From NCBI GenBank assembly GCA_033807775.1, contig CM066314.1, positions 33,591,001 to 33,655,000 of the forward strand: a stretch of 64,000 nucleotides of DNA. The letters are read 5' to 3'. Source of the stretch: Saussurea involucrata. Taxonomy: Eukaryota; Streptophyta; Magnoliopsida; Asterales; Asteraceae. A program made the translations under genes and the position numbers. The notes below the pieces were generated by a model. The model had not been told where the DNA came from. It made no database searches and worked only from the letters and a program-made list of their open reading frames with translations. Positions 11,356-22,003 of this stretch are shown in pieces; positions within the stretch are counted from its first letter, which is position 1, and each line of letters opens with the position of its first letter.

Positions 11356-11435
11356 CTGGCGTGATTTTTAAATCTCAAGACATTAGTTTTTGTTTGAGCC
11401 CGAGTAACTCGTTTTTCTAGCACCGATCGTGTTGT

Positions 11436-14400
11436 ATGCCAAGGCAACAACACGGACCTTTGGAACCAATCGATCTTGAAATAGAAAGGACTTTTCGAAA
11501 AAGACGTAAAAACAAGAAGAAAAATCAACAACTCCCTGTGAACCCCACCGCAAATATGGCAGGAGTGGGCGGTCAACCACCACCACCTCCATTAGTGGAA
11601 ACCACAGTGACGATTGCTGATAGCAAAGATCGAGGGATAAGGGATTATGCAACTACTGGAGTTAGTGATTTAAGCTCCGGGATTCTAAGACCCAACCTTC
11701 AAACACCACACTTTGAACTCAAACCGGTGATGTTTCAAATGATCCAAGCCATGGGTCAGTTTGGAGGATCACCATCTGAGGATCCTCATTCGCACTTAAA
11801 ATCATTTTTGGAAATGACCGACTCTTTTCAGCTACAAGGTGTGAGTGAGGAAGCTTTAAGGCTAAGACTTTTTCCTTTTACTTTAAGGGACAAGGCTAAG
11901 TCATGGCTAAATGCACATGCACCTCATTCAATAACCATGTGGCAAGAGCTTGCGGATAAATTTTTACAAAAGTATTTTCCTCCAACCAAAAACATGAGGC
12001 TGAGAAATGATATTGTTTTGTTTAGACAAGACGAAGATGAGGCTGTTTCGGATGCATGGGAGCGGTTTAAAGATTTACTCCGAAAATGCCCACACCATGG
12101 CATCCCACATTGCATTCAGTTGGAGACCTTTTACAATGGTCTGTCCAACGCAGCCAAAATCATCTTAGATGCAACAGCAGGAGGAACTTTCACAAGCAAA
12201 ACCTATAATGAAGGATATCAGATTTTAGAGAAAGTGTCCAATAACAACACCGACTGGTCCAACCCGAGAACGCCTGCACCAAAGTCCACCAACATTGATA
12301 ATGAGGCGCTTAAAACAATGAATGCACAGTTAGTGGCCCTAACAAAAATAGTGTTGAACCAAAATCGAGGACAACTTAATCCCACAGTGGGTACTGCACA
12401 TCTCACTGAGAACTGCTCTTACTGTGGGGACGAGCATGTTTTTGATTTTTGTCCAGCAAATCCAGAGGCTATTAATGTCATAGGAACCAACCCGCGCAAC
12501 AACCCATACTCACAGACCTATAATCCAGGTTGGAGGAATCATCCAAATTTCTCGTGGTCTGGAAACCAAGGACTCCAACCCCACGGGGCGAGTCATGCTC
12601 AAAGACCACACAACCCCCCTGGATTTCAATCACATCACAGTGGGCAATCCTCACACCACAGTGGGCAGCACCCACAAAACTTTCACCAAGGTCAATCCTC
12701 CCAACAATTCCAACCACGACCATCTCATAATGCTGAGGCTCAACCATCACTCGAATCAATGCTCAAAGGATTCATGAACCAAACTCAAGCGGCCATTAGG
12801 AACATAGAAACTCAAGTAGGACAACTAGCCGTCGAAGTCAAGAATAGACCACCGGGGACATTACCTAGTGATACCGAAAATGCTAGGGTAATAGGAAAGG
12901 GACCAGAACAAATCAAAGCCATAACACTTAGGAGTGGAAAGGATCTGAAAGATATCGTTTTCGATTATGAAGAATCGCCTCAAATCACCGCTGTACCTCA
13001 TCCCACAATGGGCACTCCTCAAGTCACTGTGATCCCCACAGTGGGGACGGAAGTCCCTGAACTCCCCACTTTTGGGCCATTGCCTAAACCTACCATTCCA
13101 AGGTTAACTCCGCTTCAGACTCACATCGACCCAAAAAGTGTACCTTTTCCTGAAAGAATGAAGCCTAAAAATGTTGATGTTCAATTTAAAAAGTTTTTAG
13201 ACATTTTCAAACAGCTTCACATTAACATACCCTTGGTAGAAGCTCTTGAGCAAATGCCAAGCTATGTTAAGTTTTTAAAAGATATTTTGAACAAAAAACG
13301 AAAGTTGGGTGAGTTTGAAACTGTGGCGTTGACCGAAGAATGTAGTGCCCTTCTCACAAGCAAGATTCCACCTAAGTTGAAAGACCCGGGTAGTTTCACA
13401 ATTCCATGCACGATAGGAGGACAAGAAGTAGGTCAAGCACTTTGTGATTTAGGCGCTAGTATAAATTTGATGCCTTTGTCAATTTTTAAGAGATTAGGTA
13501 TTGGAGAGGCTAGACCCACCACCGTGACCTTACAATTAGCCGATCGATCCATTGCCTATCCAAGAGGGAAGATTGAAGATGTTTTGGTCCAAGTGGATAA
13601 ATTCATCTTCCCTGCCGACTTTCTGATTTTAGACTATGAGGCCGACAAAGACATCCCAATCATTCTAGGACGTCCTTTCCTTGCGACAGGACGAACTTTG
13701 ATTGATGTGCACAAAGGAGAACTCACCATGAGAGTCAACGACCAGGAAGTAAAGTTTAATGTTTTCAAATCTCTTAAATACATAGACACCGAGGACTGCC
13801 TTGCTGTGAGTGCGATTCATGGATCCTACTGTTTCGACTCACTGTCCACAGTGGGCAGTGAGAGTGAACACTCTGACTCAGAAGATACTTTTGAGGATGA
13901 GTGTAACGAAATGGTGGCATCTATTGAACCTTTGGACTTTAAGGATAGGACGATCCAACCACCATCCATCGAACAACCTCCCGAGTTAGAGCTTAAACCA
14001 TTGCCTCCTCATTTGAAATATGCTTATCTCGCCGAGAATAACAAACTTCCTGTTATCATCTCGTCCAAACTTAGCGAAAATCAAGAACAACTTTTAATCG
14101 AATTGTTGATGAAGCATAAGAAGGCAATTGGTTGGACCATAGCAGACATTAGAGGAATTAGCCCCTCTTTATGTCAACATAAGATCAACTTAGAGAGTGA
14201 CCGCCCAGGAAAAGTCCAACCTCAAAGAAGGTTGAACCCCATCATGAAGGAAGTAGTTAAGAAAGAGATTTTGAAGTGGTTAGATGCTGGTATTATCTAT
14301 CCCATTGCCAGTAGTAGTTGGGTGAGCCCCGTTCAATGTGTCCCTAAAAAGGGAGGAACAACAGTGGTCACAAATGAAAAGAACGAACTCATTCCAACTA

Positions 14401-16883
14401 GGACTGTTACGGGATGGAGAATATGCATGGACTATAGGCAACTGAATCTAGCAACAAAGAAAGACCATTTCCCGTTACCTTTTATTGATCAAATGCTTGA
14501 TAGATTAGCGGGAAAGGAATTTTATTGTTTTCTAGATGGATACTCCGGATATAACCAAATCCACATCGCACCCGAGGACCAAGAAAAGACCACCTTTACT
14601 TGTCCATATGGTACTTTTGCATTCCGGAGAATGCCTTTTGGTTTATGTAATGCTCCCGCTACTTTTCAACGCTGTATGATGGCCATTTTTACTGATATGA
14701 TAGAAGATACCATAGAAGTTTTTATGGACGATTTTTCTGTGATCGGCACATCATTTGATAACTGTTTGAGGAATCTAGAAAAAAGTTTGGTGAGATGTGA
14801 AACCCACGACCTTATTCTAAATTGGGAAAAATGTCATTTCATGGTCGAAGAGGGCATTGTTTTGGGTCATCTTGTGTCGAAAAAGGGTTTGGAAGTTGAT
14901 AAAGCAAAACTAGAAGTAATCTCCCAACTTCCCGAGCCCACAACGGTAAAAGGCATTCGCAGTTTTTTAGGTCACGCAGGTTTCTATAGGAGGTTCATAA
15001 AAGATTTTTCCAAAATAACTAAACCCCTATGTAACCTGCTGCAACATGAAAGAGAGTTTGTTTTTACCAAAGAATGTAGAGACGCATTTGAAATAATCAA
15101 AAATGCCTTAGTTACTGCACCCATAGTGACCACTCCTGACTGGTCACTCCCATTTGAAGTCATGTGTGACGCCAGCGATTGGGCTATAGGTGCAGTACTA
15201 GGCCAACGGAAAGATATGATTTTTCATCCAATATACTATGCAAGCAAGACTTTGATCGAGGCTCAAATCAACTACACTGTAACCGAAAAAGAATTACTTG
15301 CAGTAGTTTTTGCTTTTGATCGTTTCAGGTCTTACTTAATTGGAGCAAAGGTCATAGTACACACCGATCACGCAGCCATCAAATATTTGATCAACAAAGC
15401 TGACTCTAAACCGAGGTTGATCAGATGGGTGCTGTTGCTGCAGGAATTCGACCTTGAGATCATCGATAGAAAAGGAACAAGTAACCAGATCGCTGATCAT
15501 CTTTCCAGACTTGAGCCCACAGTGGGCACTGTAGATCCCACTCCGGTAAAAGAAAATTTTCCTGATGAACAATTGTTAGTCGCCCAACATCATGATATTC
15601 CTTGGTATGCTGACATTGCTAACTTTTTAGCAAGTGGATTACGACCCCATGGAATGAGTGGACAGCCTTTTAAAAAATTCTTGTATGATACTCGTCAATA
15701 CATTTGGGACGATCCTTTCTTATATAAGATAGGAACGGACCAAGTGTTGAGGCGATGTGTTCATGGGAGTGATCAACAACATTTACTCCAAGGCTGTCAC
15801 ACATCCCACTATGGAGGTCATTTCGGAGGAACACGCACTGCTGCGAAAATTTTGCAGAGTGGGTTCTTTTGGCCCACTGTGTTCAAAGACTCTCATGAGT
15901 TTGTTCGTCACTGTGAGCAGTGTCAGCGCACTGGGAATATATCAAAACGAAATGAAATGCCCCTCAACAATATCCTTGAGGTGGAAATTTTTGATGTGTG
16001 GGGAATAGATTTCATGGGACCCTTTCCAAATTCCAACAACAATTTCTACATCTTAGTAGCGGTAGATTATGTTTCAAAATGGGTAGAAGCTGCTGCTTGT
16101 CACACTAATGACGCTAACACTGTGGTGAAGTTTTTGCAAAAAAATATTTTCACTCGCTTTGGAACACCACGAGCAATAATTAGTGATGAAGGATCCCATT
16201 TTGTTAACAAAGTCATGACCGCGGTCCTTGCTAAATATGATATTCATCATAGGGTAGCAACCGCCTACCACCCCCAAACTAATGGTTTGGCGGAGCTTTC
16301 AAACCGAGAAATCAAGGGAATTTTGGAAAAGGTGGTGAAACCCCATCGAAAGGATTGGTCCAGCAAGCTTGATGACGCTCTTTGGGCGTATCGCACGGCA
16401 TATAAGACCCCTTTGGGAATGTCTCCATTTAAGTTGGTATTTGGCAAAGCTTGCCATTTACCAATCGAATTGGAACATAAAGCCTTTTGGGCTTTAAAAG
16501 AGCTCAACATGAGTGAAGATGCCGCGGGAATTAAAAGAACCTTGCAATTGCATGAACTTGAGGAAATGCGCTATCACGCATATGAAAATGCAAAGTTATA
16601 CAAGGAAAAGACCAAGATGTGGCATGACCGAAGGATCAATCATCGGGAATTTTTTGAAGGACAGCAGGTATTATTGTTCAACTCTCGTCTAAAACTTTTT
16701 CCGGGTAAGCTCAAGTCAAGATGGACTGGACCATACACCATTGTCAAGGTAAGTCCCTTTGGAACAGTGGAATTAAAGTCTCCACAGTCTGATCAGACCT
16801 TTAAAGTCAACGGGCAAAGGGTAAAGCATTTTCTGCATGAGAGTGCCCACATCCCTGCCCACTCTCCACCTCACTATGGTTAA
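11436..16883 (+). CDS. gag-pol: Athila gag-pol polyprotein
   Basis: 1815 residues in one frame from the first ATG after the primer site. Gag domain about residues 105-280; knuckle CSYCGDEHVFDFC at about 327; protease LCDLGASINLMP with Asp at 671; reverse transcriptase with FMDD at about 1097-1099; RNase H with Asp (CDAS) at about 1245; integrase zinc region with CEQC, then catalytic Asp 1525, Asp 1584 and Glu 1620 with the D-35-E spacing. There is no stop or frameshift. The product would be cut into particle protein, protease, RT-RNase H and integrase to copy and insert the element. The CACAGTGGG word occurs eight times inside this ORF, in more than one reading frame (PTVGT and HSG readings). 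Confidence 0.97.
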   Translation: MPRQQHGPLEPIDLEIERTFRKRRKNKKKNQQLPVNPTANMAGVGGQPPPPPLVETTVTIADSKDRGIRDYATTGVSDLSSGILRPNLQTPHFELKPVMFQMIQAMGQFGGSPSEDPHSHLKSFLEMTDSFQLQGVSEEALRLRLFPFTLRDKAKSWLNAHAPHSITMWQELADKFLQKYFPPTKNMRLRNDIVLFRQDEDEAVSDAWERFKDLLRKCPHHGIPHCIQLETFYNGLSNAAKIILDATAGGTFTSKTYNEGYQILEKVSNNNTDWSNPRTPAPKSTNIDNEALKTMNAQLVALTKIVLNQNRGQLNPTVGTAHLTENCSYCGDEHVFDFCPANPEAINVIGTNPRNNPYSQTYNPGWRNHPNFSWSGNQGLQPHGASHAQRPHNPPGFQSHHSGQSSHHSGQHPQNFHQGQSSQQFQPRPSHNAEAQPSLESMLKGFMNQTQAAIRNIETQVGQLAVEVKNRPPGTLPSDTENARVIGKGPEQIKAITLRSGKDLKDIVFDYEESPQITAVPHPTMGTPQVTVIPTVGTEVPELPTFGPLPKPTIPRLTPLQTHIDPKSVPFPERMKPKNVDVQFKKFLDIFKQLHINIPLVEALEQMPSYVKFLKDILNKKRKLGEFETVALTEECSALLTSKIPPKLKDPGSFTIPCTIGGQEVGQALCDLGASINLMPLSIFKRLGIGEARPTTVTLQLADRSIAYPRGKIEDVLVQVDKFIFPADFLILDYEADKDIPIILGRPFLATGRTLIDVHKGELTMRVNDQEVKFNVFKSLKYIDTEDCLAVSAIHGSYCFDSLSTVGSESEHSDSEDTFEDECNEMVASIEPLDFKDRTIQPPSIEQPPELELKPLPPHLKYAYLAENNKLPVIISSKLSENQEQLLIELLMKHKKAIGWTIADIRGISPSLCQHKINLESDRPGKVQPQRRLNPIMKEVVKKEILKWLDAGIIYPIASSSWVSPVQCVPKKGGTTVVTNEKNELIPTRTVTGWRICMDYRQLNLATKKDHFPLPFIDQMLDRLAGKEFYCFLDGYSGYNQIHIAPEDQEKTTFTCPYGTFAFRRMPFGLCNAPATFQRCMMAIFTDMIEDTIEVFMDDFSVIGTSFDNCLRNLEKSLVRCETHDLILNWEKCHFMVEEGIVLGHLVSKKGLEVDKAKLEVISQLPEPTTVKGIRSFLGHAGFYRRFIKDFSKITKPLCNLLQHEREFVFTKECRDAFEIIKNALVTAPIVTTPDWSLPFEVMCDASDWAIGAVLGQRKDMIFHPIYYASKTLIEAQINYTVTEKELLAVVFAFDRFRSYLIGAKVIVHTDHAAIKYLINKADSKPRLIRWVLLLQEFDLEIIDRKGTSNQIADHLSRLEPTVGTVDPTPVKENFPDEQLLVAQHHDIPWYADIANFLASGLRPHGMSGQPFKKFLYDTRQYIWDDPFLYKIGTDQVLRRCVHGSDQQHLLQGCHTSHYGGHFGGTRTAAKILQSGFFWPTVFKDSHEFVRHCEQCQRTGNISKRNEMPLNNILEVEIFDVWGIDFMGPFPNSNNNFYILVAVDYVSKWVEAAACHTNDANTVVKFLQKNIFTRFGTPRAIISDEGSHFVNKVMTAVLAKYDIHHRVATAYHPQTNGLAELSNREIKGILEKVVKPHRKDWSSKLDDALWAYRTAYKTPLGMSPFKLVFGKACHLPIELEHKAFWALKELNMSEDAAGIKRTLQLHELEEMRYHAYENAKLYKEKTKMWHDRRINHREFFEGQQVLLFNSRLKLFPGKLKSRWTGPYTIVKVSPFGTVELKSPQSDQTFKVNGQRVKHFLHESAHIPAHSPPHYG

Positions 16884-17363
16884 GAAACATCAGGTCCAAT
16901 TGTAAATATTTTATTTCTGTTGTTTGCTGTGTTTTTATTCTTTTTGTTCTTTTTAATATTGCAAGGGTAGTTTACTTGTATGTGTGTAGGCGAAAATCCC
17001 GAGCTTTAAAAGCAAAAGTCAATAAAGTGGTTCGCAGTGGGCAGAAGCTGATCACTGCGTTCCCCACTCTGGAATCTGACGGTTGATGGGACAATTTGTG
17101 GGGCCCAAGGATAACAAGCTTTCACCTTTTCTGCCAACTAATCAACTTTTGCTGCCACATGTCATTAGTTCTCCATTTTCCAAGAAAACCATCATTGTAC
17201 TCTCCCTCTCTCTCCTAAAACCCGACGGTTCAACCCTAAACCCATTGCAAAAATCCTAAAAACCACCATTAACTTCCCAAAAACCACCTTTAACTTCAAA
17301 TATTCAAAAACCATCTTTTTCTTCCCCATTTCTCTTACACGAACCAGAAGCAAATTCCCTCCA
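16884..17363 (+). other. Athila gag-pol to ORF2 spacer
   Basis: 480 bases with T-rich tracts, then C/A-rich leader-like sequence ahead of the ORF2 ATG. It holds near-matches to the Athila word at 17033 and 17063. I see no clear TATA box, so how ORF2 is expressed is not shown. Confidence 0.5.
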
Positions 17364-19352
17364 ATGGCTAGAAGCAAGAGGCCGATTTCAAACCCTCAGG
17401 CACCCAACCGGGCGGCGGTCCGCCGTCGTAACACCGAAAACCCACCAGAAACCATCACTGGTGACCTCAACGAACCGCCGCCGGTCTCCGGCGAAAATCC
17501 GGCGACTTCCAGTGCACCGATGACATCTGGTGCACCAGACGAAGGCTCCTCCAAACAACGAAGCCCGAAGGCTATTTCTTCTCCACGCGTCTCAACCACG
17601 AGCACCAGTCTTTTTGACACCGAGGCTCTGCAAACCGAAGAGGAAGAGCGACGATTGGAGGAGGAGTACATTCAACGAAAGGAAGCCATAAGAAAGAGGA
17701 AGGAGGATGCCGAGAGAAGGCGTAGAGAAGAAGAAGAAAGGGTCCGAAAAGAAGAGGAAGAAAAGAAACTAGAGGAGGCAAGAGTTAGGGCAGAAAAGGA
17801 GAGGATCTTCGAGGAAGAGAGGAAGAAGGCTGAGGCAGACTTGTTTGCTGAGAATGAGAAGTTGCAGAGAGAGGTGGAGGAAAATTATCAAAGTCAGTAT
17901 GAGAAGTTCAAGTTTGATAGGGAGAAGAGTGCTGTTTCAGGAGATATCCACAGTGGGGAGAACCTTATTCCCCAAGCCGAAAAAAAGAGAAGAGTTGTTA
18001 CCAGATCCACGGTAGCCAGGGCACGAAAAACACCGACAAAGAGGCCTGCTAAGCAAGATTCACGAAAAGGTAAAAACCCTGCAACCTCTTTAAGTTCATC
18101 GTCTATGGAAACTGATGGTGGGGATGGACAAATTCAAACCCAAAACCCACATCAATCCATCGTAGGTACTGAGTATGCCCCCAGTGGGGTGCCCAGGCAG
18201 TTCACCTCTCCGGAGGTGGCTGCCCATTTTGACTGCATCGCCAAGCAAAAGTTAAAATTAGAGAGGGGTTTTGACCCCGATTTCGTTGAAGCTAATTCAT
18301 TTGTCAAGGATAGAATTGTGGTGCATGATTGGTCGATTATTTCTGCTGCTAATCGACGTGCCAATGCCTCACTTGTGCGTGAATTTTACGCCGAGGCCTC
18401 TCAAAGTAAAGACCCAATTGTGGTAGTTCGAGGTAGGAAAGTTTGTTACAATCCAGGGGAAATTAACCGAGTATTGGGGAGAGGAAATGCGGGTATTTGT
18501 GAGTTTGCGCAATTCTTGAAGAAGATGACTCCAGCAAGTGAGGACCTCATTTTAAGAGAGATAGCCGCTGTAGGGAAACCATGGAATAAGGACGGTCAAC
18601 GACGGTGCCTAAACGCTAGTTCTCTCACTACCGAGGCTGCCGTTTGGTTCCAGTTTCTCCGTGCTTCATTAGCCCCAACTTCGCACGACACCACTTTGTC
18701 GATGCACAAGTGTGCGCTGTTGTACTGCATCCTCACGGGAAAAAGGATCAACATAGGCACTGTCATGCATGGAGCCATCGATCAAGCACGTACCCGGAAG
18801 AAGGTAATTTTACCCCTCCCTTGCCTTATTACTTCATTGATGATAGACGCAGGTGTACCGTCGGCTGTGGAGGACCAGTGGTTAGATTCCACGAGTAATA
18901 TCAATGTGGGTACCATCCGAAAGATGGGACGGCACGTCACCACTCCTCCACCCGAGCAGGCAGAAGATATCCCCACAGTGGGGACTGTTAACCCCACTGT
19001 GATCATCGCTGAGGAGCATGATGTGCGGACTGCGGATACATCGAGGCGTCAGACTGAGGCAGGTTCGTCCAGCAACCAAATGGGAGAGATTTTGGCAGCT
19101 TTGAAGAAGCTCACATACAGGATCGAGTTGCTAGAAAGTGAGCAGCGATATCAGAACCGGGCCACGCAGAAATTTTGGATGTATACAAGAGAACGGGATG
19201 AGGTGACGGGCCTGATGATGCAAGAGGCCAACCCAATGCTAGCTGCTCAGCTACCAGAATTTCCGAAGGATATCTGCCCAGTTTATGACAGTGAGGACGA
19301 ATTTGATGAAGACGTTCCTGCTAGTTCACCAGAGGCCACCCCGACCCGTTGA
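17364..19352 (+). CDS. Athila ORF2 accessory protein
   Basis: 662 residues from an ATG in a good context. Residues 1-75 are Pro/Ser-rich; 90-200 form a highly charged Glu/Lys/Arg coiled coil; a basic stretch around 210-235 could be a nuclear signal; residues about 290-510 are a globular domain with the pattern AVWFQFLRASLAP ... LLYCILTGKRINIG ... LPCLITSLMIDAGVP, which I recall as the 'putative plant transposon protein' family (Pfam Transposase_32). The C-terminus is a short coiled coil plus acidic tail. Such ORFs are often called envelope-like, but no signal peptide or membrane segment is visible here, so I do not use that name. The word CACAGTGGG occurs at 17949 and 18974 and its complement at 18993. 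Confidence 0.85.
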   Translation: MARSKRPISNPQAPNRAAVRRRNTENPPETITGDLNEPPPVSGENPATSSAPMTSGAPDEGSSKQRSPKAISSPRVSTTSTSLFDTEALQTEEEERRLEEEYIQRKEAIRKRKEDAERRRREEEERVRKEEEEKKLEEARVRAEKERIFEEERKKAEADLFAENEKLQREVEENYQSQYEKFKFDREKSAVSGDIHSGENLIPQAEKKRRVVTRSTVARARKTPTKRPAKQDSRKGKNPATSLSSSSMETDGGDGQIQTQNPHQSIVGTEYAPSGVPRQFTSPEVAAHFDCIAKQKLKLERGFDPDFVEANSFVKDRIVVHDWSIISAANRRANASLVREFYAEASQSKDPIVVVRGRKVCYNPGEINRVLGRGNAGICEFAQFLKKMTPASEDLILREIAAVGKPWNKDGQRRCLNASSLTTEAAVWFQFLRASLAPTSHDTTLSMHKCALLYCILTGKRINIGTVMHGAIDQARTRKKVILPLPCLITSLMIDAGVPSAVEDQWLDSTSNINVGTIRKMGRHVTTPPPEQAEDIPTVGTVNPTVIIAEEHDVRTADTSRRQTEAGSSSNQMGEILAALKKLTYRIELLESEQRYQNRATQKFWMYTRERDEVTGLMMQEANPMLAAQLPEFPKDICPVYDSEDEFDEDVPASSPEATPTR

Positions 19353-20370
19353 ATGGTTTGTTAAAACTTTGGTTCCACTCTTTTGCTCTCAAAAACAATT
19401 TTAATTTCTGTTTGGTTTGATTTTATGCCTTTGGCTAGGCTTTTGACACTTTGCTGAATTCTTATTTTGGTTTGTAATGCATGAAATCCTACCACTGGGT
19501 AGGTACTTTTGGGTACTAACGTATTTGTTGTTTGAATGCTTGTTTGATCTCGCTTCCATTTCAAGGTACAACTTTCGGCTTCCGACTTAAAAAGGTCCCT
19601 TTTGTAAGTACGAATCTCAACTTGATACCATGAAATGATATAGGCCGTTTTTCGCATCCAAACACGATCCTTTTTGTACCCCAAACCACCACCTTTGTTC
19701 GTTAATTCAATGTCACAGTGGGGACACTGTGAGATTTTAAGTTTGAGGTGGGAACTTCCAGTTTGCCCACAGTGGGGACACTGTGAAGTCCAAGTTTGAG
19801 GTGGGTAAGCCATACCCCCTCCCAAAAAAAAAAAAAAAAAATACAAAAATACAAAAACAGAAGAAAAACGGAGTGTCACTAACAAAATTGATGGTGTGCC
19901 TTTTCTGGACCATCAAAGTGCTCACTCCCAGAAAGAGGATGGTGTGCCTATTCTGGACCATCAGAATACCCACTCTCACAAAAATAGCCATACCCAAAAT
20001 AAAGCCTGAAAGTGTGCGTACATACTAATGAAAAATCCAAAACAGCCACTTCTAGAAATAAAAATCTCCAAGCGAGATTTTCGGTTCATGTTTGAAAATA
20101 CTTGCCAAAAAACCTTGGGAAAATATTCAAAGCCATAAACCCATAAAACCCAAGAAAGCCCTATTGATTAATGGAATACAAGAAAAAGATTTCGTCAAAC
20201 ACAAAAGTGAAATTTTCAAGTTTGAACCGAAGGAAGTATTGAAGGAAGGAGATCAACGCCCATTCAAGTCAAGAAGTATGTAAGTCCCTAAAAAGTTCTA
20301 GTGCGTTTTGTCTACTTTATTTCTTTCTTTTTATTACTTGGGGACAAGTAATAGTTTAAGTTTGAGGTTG
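19353..20370 (+). other. Athila 3' untranslated region
   Basis: Non-coding. It holds two copies of the Athila word (19714-19722, 19768-19776), an A-run at about 19828-19845, a tandem repeat at 19889-19964, and three copies of AAGTTTGAGGT (about 19739, 19793, 20359). The last copy abuts the LTR and is probably the polypurine tract. Confidence 0.65.
19889..19964. repeat. Two-copy tandem repeat in the Athila 3' region
   Basis: The unit begins GATGGTGTGCC and ends TCTGGACCATC, with a start-to-start period of about 49 bases. Each unit can fold because GATGG pairs with CCATC. Confidence 0.75.
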
Positions 20371-22003
20371 TGATAACTCTATTTTTAGAGTTATTATTTC
20401 CATTTATTTTTCACTTTAATTTGTCAATTTTAGCCATTTCACTTCTAAAAACCCCCATTCTTGGTATGATTTACGAAAACAAGCAAAAGGAGTGAACCAT
20501 GGTCTTTAATAAATTATTTGGTGGATTTTGGGTAGTTTTCACGTTTTATCTGCAGTGACGTGAACAGTGCTCACTCCGGTTCCCCACTGCTGCCGCTGGA
20601 AAAGACAAAAAGAAGAAATCTGAGTTAGACAGCATGGTGGGAGCAGTTAGAAGGTTCAGCAACAAGTACAAGCATGGGGATTATTTTATTCTAGGCTTGC
20701 TCCTAAAGAAGATGGCAAAGTGAATTTAATATTCATACCTAAGAGCCTAAAAGTCAACTTTTTGAAGAACCCCATGGATAGAAGCATCAAGCCCTTGGTT
20801 AAAGAAGAAACATGGGGCACAAATGGTCCTTGTGCTCCCATAACTCAGCTGATGCAAAGTCAAAAGATCTCATTGGGTATTACCCAAGCTCTTTCCTTGG
20901 TGTATAAAAGGAAGGGCTTGGGTCATTTAATGGGATCATCTATCTTTAATTTTAGCAAGCACCTTAATCCTTAGCATTTAATTTCCTCTAAAGCTTTCAT
21001 AGTTAGATTTAATTTTCTGTAGCTTTGTAGTTTAAATTTCTAGCACTTTAAATTCTTAGTTTAATTTTCAGTTGTAATTCTCGAACAGTGGGCAGCTTAC
21101 GTTCCCCACTGTGAGCGGTAATTCAAAGTCACTTTTATTTTCAATCATGTTTAAATCTTCATCTTTCGTTTTAATTTCTCCAGTTATGTTAGGTTAAACA
21201 TCCCTTGGGATGTAGGTAAGAGAAGTACCTAGATTTTAGAGAAAATTCTTGAGTAATCTTTATACTTGGAATATTTGTTGTTTTGGTTATTCATTCTCGA
21301 TAATACCCCAAGGATGCGAACAAGCCGATCACTTGTAAGGATCTAAAAGTCTAGTTCTCAACTCAGAAATGGGTAGAACGCAGTGACACGAGCTTGGATA
21401 ATGCTAGGGAGTTCGAAAGAATTCTTATGACACTTACGAGAGTGAGGTCAGCACAGTGAGCTAATCTCTCCCCACTGGAGTAGTAGACAAGCTAATTTGT
21501 GTATTTAAAACACTTAGAGTATTTGTCTCTACACATTCCATCGAGGCCCGAGAGGGTCCATTCTGAGATTACCATTGACAAAACAACAAGTACGACTAGT
21601 ATGGGATTTTTGCTTAACGGTGTGAGTATTTTGTAACCGGGCTTTTCTAGCGAAAAGACCGACTTCAATTACAAGGATCATCTTTTGAGATCAAGTATTT
21701 ATTATAAAATCTAGGGAAAATCTAACCTACATTCCATCTTTTAAATCTTTAGTAAAATCGTTAAAAGTAGTTATTTCACCAATCCAACTCAAAATATTGT
21801 TTCCTCTCTAATTGAAACTCGTGAAAGGAACTCACAAAAGCCGTATTGTCTTGATAGCCCAGTCTCTGTGGATACGATTCCGGTATTTTACCGATTATTA
21901 CTTGCCGTGACGATCATAGTGGACAGTGTACACTTGCGCTGCCCACTGTGGACAGATTACAACCCGCTGTGGTTTATTTCGCATGTACCATTCACACATG
22001 TCA
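20371..22003 (+). repeat. Athila 3' LTR
   Basis: 1633 bases; two substitutions relative to the 5' LTR were seen by reading. TATA box at 20903-20910. Confidence 0.95.

Larger units (their letters stand above)
9699..22003 (+). mobile_element. Athila-type Ty3/gypsy element, full length and young
   Basis: 1633-bp LTRs at 9699-11331 and 20371-22003, flanked by a perfect TSD gctac (9694-9698 and 22004-22008). By reading I found two differences between the LTRs (10640 T against 21312 G; 11209 T against 21881 C). The primer site fits tRNA-Asp, gag-pol is a single open frame of 1815 codons with all catalytic residues, and ORF2 is intact at 662 codons. This is a complete and potentially mobile copy of 12.3 kb. 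It split an exon of the antisense gene of Gypsy-D. Confidence 0.95.

Noticed and set aside
12478..12777. Three overlapping ORFs in other frames of Athila gag
   Set aside because: They are shadows of gag. They are useful only in showing that the CACAGTGGG word reads in several frames.
17364..19352. Envelope protein call for Athila ORF2 and for the copia accessory genes
   Set aside because: No signal peptide, transmembrane helix or cysteine-rich ectodomain is visible; coiled coils and basic or acidic stretches fit a soluble protein better.
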